Below, piece after piece: positions 41,388 through 46,822 of a stretch of DNA of 46,822 nucleotides. The notes under the pieces are model-generated. The model was not told where the DNA came from and made no database searches. It saw only the letters and a list, made by a program, of their open reading frames with translations. The stretch's first letter is position 1, and each line of letters opens with the position of its first letter. Source of the stretch: Haplomitrium mnioides (Eukaryota > Marchantiophyta > Haplomitriopsida > Calobryales); the NCBI GenBank assembly GCA_049999725.1, contig JBNGIS010020449.1, positions 1 through 46,822 on the forward strand, written 5' to 3'. Both the position numbers and the translations under genes were made by a program.

Positions 41388-41560
41388 AATCCCAAAGGCA
41401 TTGGTCATTGCTTAAGAGATCTGGTCCTTACTAAGAGGAATAGTACTGTACTCCATATGGCTTCCTAGCAATGCTTAGGTGTTCAAGAAGTCGCACATGG
41501 ATATGTACTGCTTATCTGGATGAGACTGATTCAGTACAAGAAGTAAGCTTGGCGTGATGC
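41388..41560 (+). pseudogene. LINE-A ORF2 fragment, plus strand
   Basis: cccaaaggcattggtcattg, gatctggtccttactaagag, tccatatggctt and catggatatgtactgctta match the reverse of 35780-35960 with changes. It abuts the inverted Copia-E LTR at 41562. Confidence 0.75.
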
Positions 41561-41561
41561 T

Positions 41562-42262
41562 TGTTGGAAATATCAAAAACGATTTGAAATATTGCAGCAG
41601 CGAAAATCCACTTTAGATGAGAACTGTGAGAGAAGGGCAGAAGGGAAAACGTCAGCTTGCTGAAGGGGTTCGAACTCCTTCCAAACACAAAAACACAGGT
41701 TCTTCCAGACAAGAAACGCGACCTCCTTCAGACACGAAACGCGACCTCCTTCAGACACGAAACGCGACCTCCTTCAGACACAAAACGCGGCCTCCTTCCA
41801 CAGATGAAAACACGACCTGCTTCTGCACGAAAACACAACTCCACGAGTTGCCTCCTGTGCACGAAATCGCAGTGACCTGCCTTCTGGCGAAATCGCAACT
41901 CCCTATGATTTACGAAACTCACCGCAGGCACTTCATGGGAAGCTTCTTTGCCGGAAAAAGGGGTCCCCTCTGCTTCGCGATGCCACCTTTGGTGAGAAAA
42001 ACCACTCACCTCCTCTGCACGCGATTCTCCCTTCAACTGCACAGAAACGGGTTACAAGTGAAATGGGGTTGCAATGAGGATGCATCGAGCTCCTCTTCTT
42101 CACTATTATATACAAAATACACTACCAGCCAAAGGCTGGATTTCTATGGGCACCCCTGTTCAAAATCTGTGCGCGCTTGAAAGACTGCAGGTGAAGGAGG
42201 CTTTTTCCACGAGTATGGACAAGAGCTGCACATTCAGTTTTCACCTACACCCCTATGTCTTT
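41562..42262 (-). repeat. Copia-E LTR, copy 3, inverted and 5'-shortened
   Basis: tgttggaaatatcaaaaacg at 41562 is the reversed LTR end. ggttacaagtgaaatgggg, atgcatcgagctcctcttct and tgggcacccctgttcaaaat reverse the 40.5-40.6 kb sequence. The cgcgacctccttcagacacg(a) repeat array at 41715-41790 is the counterpart of the 40.8-40.96 kb cluster. The first 370 bases of LTR are absent. Confidence 0.8.
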
Positions 42263-42321
42263 TCTATGTTCTAACTTTTGCAAGGGACCAAAATCATTAC
42301 TTGTCCATAAGGAGAGTCCTG

Positions 42322-42554
42322 TGTTGGAAATGTATCTTTGCTGCTGTAGAATAGCCAGCTCTGATACCATGTTGAACATGTATCTTTCCTGCTGTAAATA
42401 GGAACAACTAACTATTGTCAGTTGTATAGGGTAGCTAGTGTAGATATCTAATTGACATTTTAGAGGGGCTGCCAAGTTCAAGGCCCCTCCTTAGACATGT
42501 ATACTTGTGACAGTGAGCAACAGGCTCAAAAATAGGAAACTCGTTAAGGTTGTC
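42322..42554 (+). repeat. Copia-A LTR start, cut by LINE-B
   Basis: tgttggaaatgtatctttgc, then tattgtcagttgtatagggt and gacattttagaggggctgcc, colinear with 3064-3305. A GAATA tail of LINE-B begins at about 42555, exactly where the LTR would continue. Confidence 0.8.
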
Positions 42555-43968
42555 AGAATAGAATAGAATAGAATAGAATTTGATTAAAGTCCCGAGCCAG
42601 CCCTAGGGCCATAAGGACTGAGAGTACAATGTGCACAAGAGTGCGGACGGGTGAAAAAATAAAAAGTAGTAACCTAAAACAAGTTAAACTGAGAACAGTT
42701 GAGCGGGGACAAAACCGCTTGTGAGTCATATGCTCACTCTCTCGCCTCTAGTCTCTATGTCTAATCTGCCTATTTCTGAGATCTAAGCAGCATGAGTTCC
42801 CGAAAGAAGAGTGCCAGCCAGCGTTGATCATGATATTTGAGAAATGGTTGTACTGTCCCATTCTGTTCTACAAAAAGTCCATGAAACCTTCCTCGGATTT
42901 CATAGTGTCTGGGGCAACAGAAGATAATGTGGTATGGAAGAGGTCGATTCTCATGGGTATATGCCATATGTCTTTTGCCTTGCACCAGCTGTTCAATTGG
43001 TATAAGCTGACGAGACCTGCTGTAATCCTGCGCTCGGCTCCAAAGCCCCATCCTCTCTGGGTATGTATTGGTATCCCCAAATAGGTGTACTGGTTCGTCA
43101 CTTCTACATTGTCCTGCCTGAAATTCAAAGTATCCCTCTGTGCTGTGGTGAGCCATTTTCCAAAGACCAGAACCTTGGTTTTCTTCATATTGACAGTCTT
43201 ACCGGATTGGCTGCAGAAATTGTCCAGTGTTTTTAGGTGTTGTTGGAGTCCAACCCTTGTTGTTGACATGAGGACTATGTCATCTGCATACAAGAGAATA
43301 CCAATGGTGTGGGCTAGCAGATTGGGGGCAGGGGCTCCCACATTGGCCAGTGCTGCCTGCAGTTTCTCAATGAACAGGCCGAATAAGGTGGGGGAGAGTG
43401 GGCAGCCCTGCTTTACACCGATGTTGCAATGGATAGGCTCCGACATGCCCTGATGTGTGCGGACACAGGCCAAAACTTATTCATATAAGATCTGAATGGC
43501 CGTGATCCACTCCGTTGGTAGGTGTAACTCATGTAATCTGGACCAAAGTTTGTTGTGTGGAACTGAGTCAAAGGCTTTCTGGAAATCTACGAAACAGCAG
43601 TACAGACCTCCAGCACGTCTATGTTGTTCAATGATGGTGCGGATGGTGACCAGGTGATCAGTCGTTGAGTGATTCTCCCGAAACCCTGCTTGTCCTTGAG
43701 CTCGTAGCTGTTGTGCTTCGCTCCATTGTGTGATCTTGAAGTTGAGTGTGGCCCCAAAGAGCTTCGGGAATAGAGGGCTGAGCATGATGGTACAATAGTT
43801 CGAGTGTTGGCCTTTGTCCCCAGCTTCGTGGATTGGGATGATAGTGTTGAGCTTCCACGCTGCAGGGAATCCAGTCTGTATTACCTGGTTGAATAGGTTG
43901 GTGATGGGTTGGGAGAGGGGTTGGGATCCTCTTTTCAGCATTTCGGCTTGGAGCTCTAGGGAGTCGGC
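42555..43968 (-). mobile_element. LINE-B, 1.4 kb, with (TTCTA)n tail and internal ORF2 deletion
   Basis: Minus orientation: tail (GAATA)n at 42555-42580, UTR to about 42785, ORF2 from about 43968. The region between RT thumb and the C-terminal HIIFCCPRHYEIRG segment is deleted at about 42930, with a frame change. The most complete LINE-B in the window, and the reference for its 3' end. It contacts a plus-strand LINE-B tail at 43969. Confidence 0.9.
42945..43941 (-). CDS. LINE-B reverse transcriptase (YADD), one stop
   Basis: Two consecutive frames in the same register, 43941-43477 and 43473-42868, separated by a stop after AIQILYE. Pre-RT region: NLFNQVIQTGFPAAWKLNTI and IPIHEAGDKGQHSNYCTIML. 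RT blocks: QAGFRENHSTTDHLVTIRTI, VDFQKAFDSVPHNKLWSRLH, VKQGCPLSPTLFGLFIEKLQ, LLYADDIVLMSTT and KTKVLVFGKW, then thumb YLGIPIHTQRGWGFGAE. The catalytic Asp pair is intact. Endonuclease is absent (5' truncated). The clade is uncertain; the microsatellite-type tail argues against L1. Confidence 0.88.
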
Positions 43969-44063
43969 TTGTGCGCATTGTACTCTCAGTCCTTATGGCC
44001 CTAGGGCTGGCTCTGGACTTTAATTGAATTCTATTCTATTCTATTCTATTCTATTCTATTTTT
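43969..44063 (+). mobile_element. LINE-B tail module joined head-to-head to the minus copy
   Basis: ttgtgcgcattgtactctca, gtccttatggccctaggg, ctggctctggactttaattg, then seven TTCTA-type repeats. No unrelated base separates it from the 5' end of the minus-strand copy, so the composite 42555-44063 has a tail at both outer ends. Confidence 0.85.
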
Positions 44064-44076
44064 TGTGTAGTTTCTC

Positions 44077-45745
44077 TTTTTTTTTTTGACCGAAAGCAAA
44101 CAACTTTATTTACTTTCAAACATCAAAGGTACAACCGCGGCCAGCAATCAGGCCGAGCGGCAAAACCAACAACCAATCAATCCCTTTCAGAATCTAGCCT
44201 GGCAAACCAAAGCAACCCTACACCCTCAATCCAGATTCCTACTAACATTCAGATTCCAGTAAACACTGTCTTCATCACGTATACAAAGCATATGCCTGGC
44301 ACCCCAGGTTCTGTCAAAGGTTTCAAGAATGTTGTCTCTCTTCTCTTCATTATGAGCCTTCATGCAGTCTCTGCAAGCATCACGCCAAGCTTTCTTTCCA
44401 TACTCAACCAGTCTTATCCAGATTTTTTTTTTCAAGCTGTACATATCCATGTGTGACTTCTCAAAACCTATAGCGTTTCTAGAAAGCCACATGGAGTAAA
44501 GTACTATTCCTCTAAGTAAGGACCAGATCTTTTGAGCTACGACCACTGCTTTAGGTGTTGTCGCCTAGGATGCATTGCTGCCAGGTTGGCTTCCACCTTT
44601 TAGTGTTCTCCCAAATGGAGAACACTAATCTGTTAATGATATTCCCTGCCCATTTCCAGATGGTGCTGATCCTAGGACAAATCCAGAAACAGTGAATGAT
44701 ATCTTCCAGTATGTCCTTGCAGCAGACACAACTTGCATCAATCTCAAAACCGGGCTTTTCTGTCTTTTTCCTGAAGCTCCCGACTTGCACACCTCTTTGG
44801 ACAATAAGCCACATTAACGTGGCCTCTTTTGCTGATCTGCTCGCATTCCATATATCAGTCCATCTGGATGAGTGTGTAGAGTTCACTGGACCGTGTGCTT
44901 TCCAGCGTTCCAAAACCGGGATGATTGTAGAAGGTCGGTCCAAGATGAATCGACGGCCTTTCTTGGTGGAATAGCTGCTGAGGGGGGAGTTATCCTTCCA
45001 GACCCACATTCCAGGGTCCCAATCTCCCTCTCCGATCACTGATCCAAGTATTTTATACTCAGCTTTCTGATCTTTGGTCACTGAGCATACTCTCATTTTC
45101 CTCAAAATCACTGAAAGAGGAAGCTGGGGTCAAGATCCTTCTGCCAGCATCGCCTCCACTGGGGTGACAAAGAACCATGAGCAAGAATAGGGTAGCGCGG
45201 AAGACTGAATCATGTTTCCCGCCTTCAGATCAGTATCAGCACTCCACAACGATATAGCAACCAGGTGTGTCTCCAGATCAGATGTGAAAACTCCGGTCCA
45301 GTCTACTTTTCTTTTGTGTCCTGGCCCCTCAAGTAGGAGTGAAACCCACCTTTCGGGGATCTTACCAATCAGGTCATGCCATTTCCGCTCATGCCTTTTG
45401 TGAAGCTGGTATCGTTCTTGCACCTCTGCCCACTCAAGGAACTCATATGTTTGGCGATTCCACATGTCCCCAATAACCTTGATCCCTGCCTGAGACCATC
45501 TCAACGCTGGCCAGCTCTTGTTTGCCGCCAGCAGTGAATTATCTCCCAGTTTATTCCACCAAATGTTTATGCTCACCACCTCTTCAAAGGACTCAGGAGC
45601 CTTCTGTTTGATGGATCTTTTGAGTACCGACCAAGCCTGCCATATCTCCTGCCACAGCTGAGAGGTAGACCAACATGAAGATCTGCAGTCAGCAACTGCC
45701 CACAATAGGGAGTGATCCCAACCTAGTTTACTAAGTGGTCTAAGT
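44077..45745 (-). mobile_element. LINE-A, 1.67-kb 5'-truncated copy
   Basis: T run at 44077-44087, UTR (with ggccagcaatcaggccgagc), then ORF2 C-terminal frames 44546-44226, 45111-44551 and 45705-45130. It includes WWNKLGDNSLLAANKSWPAL, RWKAHGPVNSTHSSRWTDIW, CVCCKDILEDIIHCFWICP and RLVEYGKKAWRDACRDCMKA. Two frame breaks. It is a different sublineage from the 35-kb copy. It joins another LINE near 45745. Confidence 0.88.
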
Positions 45746-46249
45746 GATCTGAACCTGGACCAATATCAGAAAGGTGTATGCCCTTGTGCCAGGGGTAACC
45801 TCGGCAGTTCCAGAAGACTACCGAGATTGGTGCGGAGCTATATCCTGGCTCCATACCCCCTGCTGCTACCTATGGGACAGGTGTTCGGTCTCGAACAATG
45901 TGCAGTACACCGTTGCGAATGTAAGCTATCTTCCCTGCCCCCCATGCTGCCTGTACTTTCCTTTTTTCCTCAGGAAGCTGTTTCATCTGTAATGGCGTTA
46001 GATCTTCGTGTATCGCCAATTTCATCTCCCGGACGGTTCGCCTCTTTTTTAGGAGCTCAACTCCGTCTGTGTGTGACCTGAATTGCACTTTGATTGGTCT
46101 TGCTTTTTCTGAGTTGGCCCGTCCTAAACGGTAACATTGTACCTCCAGGTGCGCTAATCCACATTGAGCCAGGATCCTCTCCTTGATGAGGTTTGTAGTC
46201 TTCTCTGTGGCTTCTTCAGGAAGACCATGGACAATCAGATTGAGGGATC
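45746..46249 (-). pseudogene. LINE ORF1 C-terminus and start of ORF2 endonuclease
   Basis: The minus strand reads SLNLIVHGLPEEATEKTTNL, then ILAQCGL, CYRLGRANSEKARPIKVQF and AIHEDLTPLQMKQLPEEKRK to a stop near 45878. This is an RRM-like LINE ORF1 C-terminal region. In the same register a Met near 45858 begins a new frame with SVVFWNCRGYPWHKG, the typical N-terminus of an APE-type LINE endonuclease (the Asn of NCRG is a metal-site residue). It is cut off near 45746 by LINE-A. The parent family is uncertain; LINE-B is possible. Confidence 0.75.
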
Positions 46250-46269
46250 TTAATAACACCCGTACAACA

Positions 46270-46822
46270 CTACAAAGAACAGAGGCAAAAGTTTCAGCCT
46301 CCAAACCACGCACTGATGAGGTTGCGCTGGCAACCAGAGTGCAGCAGCAGGTGATATCCAATGTAGAAGAACAAGTCAAAAAGCAGGTACAATCTTGGAC
46401 TGAGGTTGTCAGGAAGCACCCACAGCAACAACAAGAAATGTCCAGCATGATCAGGGACCAACTTAAAGAAGAGCAAGAGAGACAAGACAGATCCCTCAAT
46501 CTGATTGTACATGGTCTTCCTGAAGAAGCCACAGAGAAGACTACAAACGTCATCAAGCAGAGGATCCTGGCTCAATGTGGATTACAGCACCTGGAGGTAC
46601 AATGCTACCGTTTAGGACGAGCCAACTCAGAAAAAGCAAGACCAATCAAAGTGCAATTCAGGTCACGCACAGACCGAGTTGAGCTACTAAAAAAGAGGCG
46701 AATCTTCCGGGAGATGAAATTGGCTATACACGAAGATCTAACGCCATTACAGATGAAACAGCTTCCGAAGGAAAAAAGGAAAGTACAGGCAGCATGGAGG
46801 GCAGGGAAGATAGCGTACATCC
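46270..46822 (+). CDS. LINE ORF1 protein (coiled coil plus RRM-like), open at the window edge
   Basis: The plus strand is open without a stop from about 46270 to the edge. It begins with a Gln-rich segment (VQQQVISNVEEQVKKQVQSW). A predicted coiled-coil-like helix follows (SMIRDQLKEEQERQDRSLNL), then the RRM-like part IVHGLPEEATEKTTNVIKQR, CYRLGRANSEKARPIKVQF, LKKRRIFREMKLAIHEDL and PLQMKQLPKEKRKVQAAW. A coiled coil followed by an RRM is the general layout of L1-type ORF1 RNA-binding proteins. It is about 94% identical at DNA level to the inverted copy at 45890-46249. The start codon is not fixed; a Met lies at about 46438. Confidence 0.78.

Noticed and set aside
41617-42180. 187-codon plus-strand frame with repeated RDLLQTR-like units
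   Set aside because: It is antisense to the Copia-E LTR and its short tandem repeats; no coding signature.
42360-42372. gctctgatacca, a reversed tRNA-Met primer site, inside the Copia-A LTR
   Set aside because: It lies within the LTR in the wrong place and is imperfect in the copy at 3097. No LTR boundary beside it fits.
28121-46822. Search for upstream MOR1 exons (DVRDAAFSAL-like and RKKKLSEMIAG-like)
   Set aside because: No matching minus-strand segment with a phase-1 donor was seen; the region is almost wholly LINE and Copia sequence.

Overview
This is plant nuclear DNA: a stretch of one large-intron host gene with its introns packed with retrotransposons. Nine exons on the minus strand (28120 down to 6692) encode a continuous run of about 269 residues of a MOR1/GEM1 homologue (XMAP215/Dis1 microtubule-polymerase family), covering the linker after TOG2 and most of TOG3. 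Every visible splice site is GT-AG and every exon phase fits the next. The first and last exons of the gene lie outside the window. Introns range from 125 bases to about 6.1 kb, and the one upstream of the first visible exon exceeds 18.7 kb if the gene continues that way. The divergence from angiosperm MOR1, the large introns and the LINE-rich content suggest a non-seed land plant (fern, lycophyte or bryophyte). That placement is an inference.

The rest is nested mobile elements. The family names used here are mine. LINE-A is a plant L1-type element with a poly(A) tail and ORF2 ending in a zinc-binding RVT-type domain; it appears as at least fifteen mostly 5'-truncated copies (largest 35474-37486 and 44077-45745, minus). 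LINE-B is a non-LTR element with a YADD reverse transcriptase, a conserved 3' UTR and a (TTCTA)n tail instead of poly(A); copies are at 4306, 9940, 26600, 29165-30157 and 42555-44063, with many UTR-only scraps. LINE-C (14513-15721, 22316-22990 and pieces) carries an ORF1 with DUF4283 and CCHC zinc-knuckle directly followed by a poly(A) 3' UTR, with no ORF2. A further LINE ORF1 (coiled coil plus RRM-like) forms a large inverted repeat at the right end.

LTR elements are Copia-type: a decayed plus-strand Copia-A (735-3507), a minus-strand Copia-B (about 30224-32816) whose 281-bp LTR and tRNA-Met primer site sit directly against integrase, and remnants Copia-E (33655-35110, 40046-41198, 41562-42262) and Copia-F (37487-39773). 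Two unclassified dispersed repeats (C and D) recur inside the introns.

Layout: 1-6.6 kb transposon mosaic (3' intron); 6.7 kb exon 9; 6.8-12.9 kb LINE-filled intron; 12.9-13.6 kb exons 8 and 7; 13.6-18.1 kb intron with the ORF1-only LINE; 18.1-18.4 kb exons 6 and 5; 20.9-22.1 kb exons 4, 3 and 2; 28.1 kb exon 1 of those visible; 28.2-46.8 kb nested LINE and Copia elements with no host exon recognised. No tRNA, rRNA, CRISPR array or bacterial-type operon was seen.
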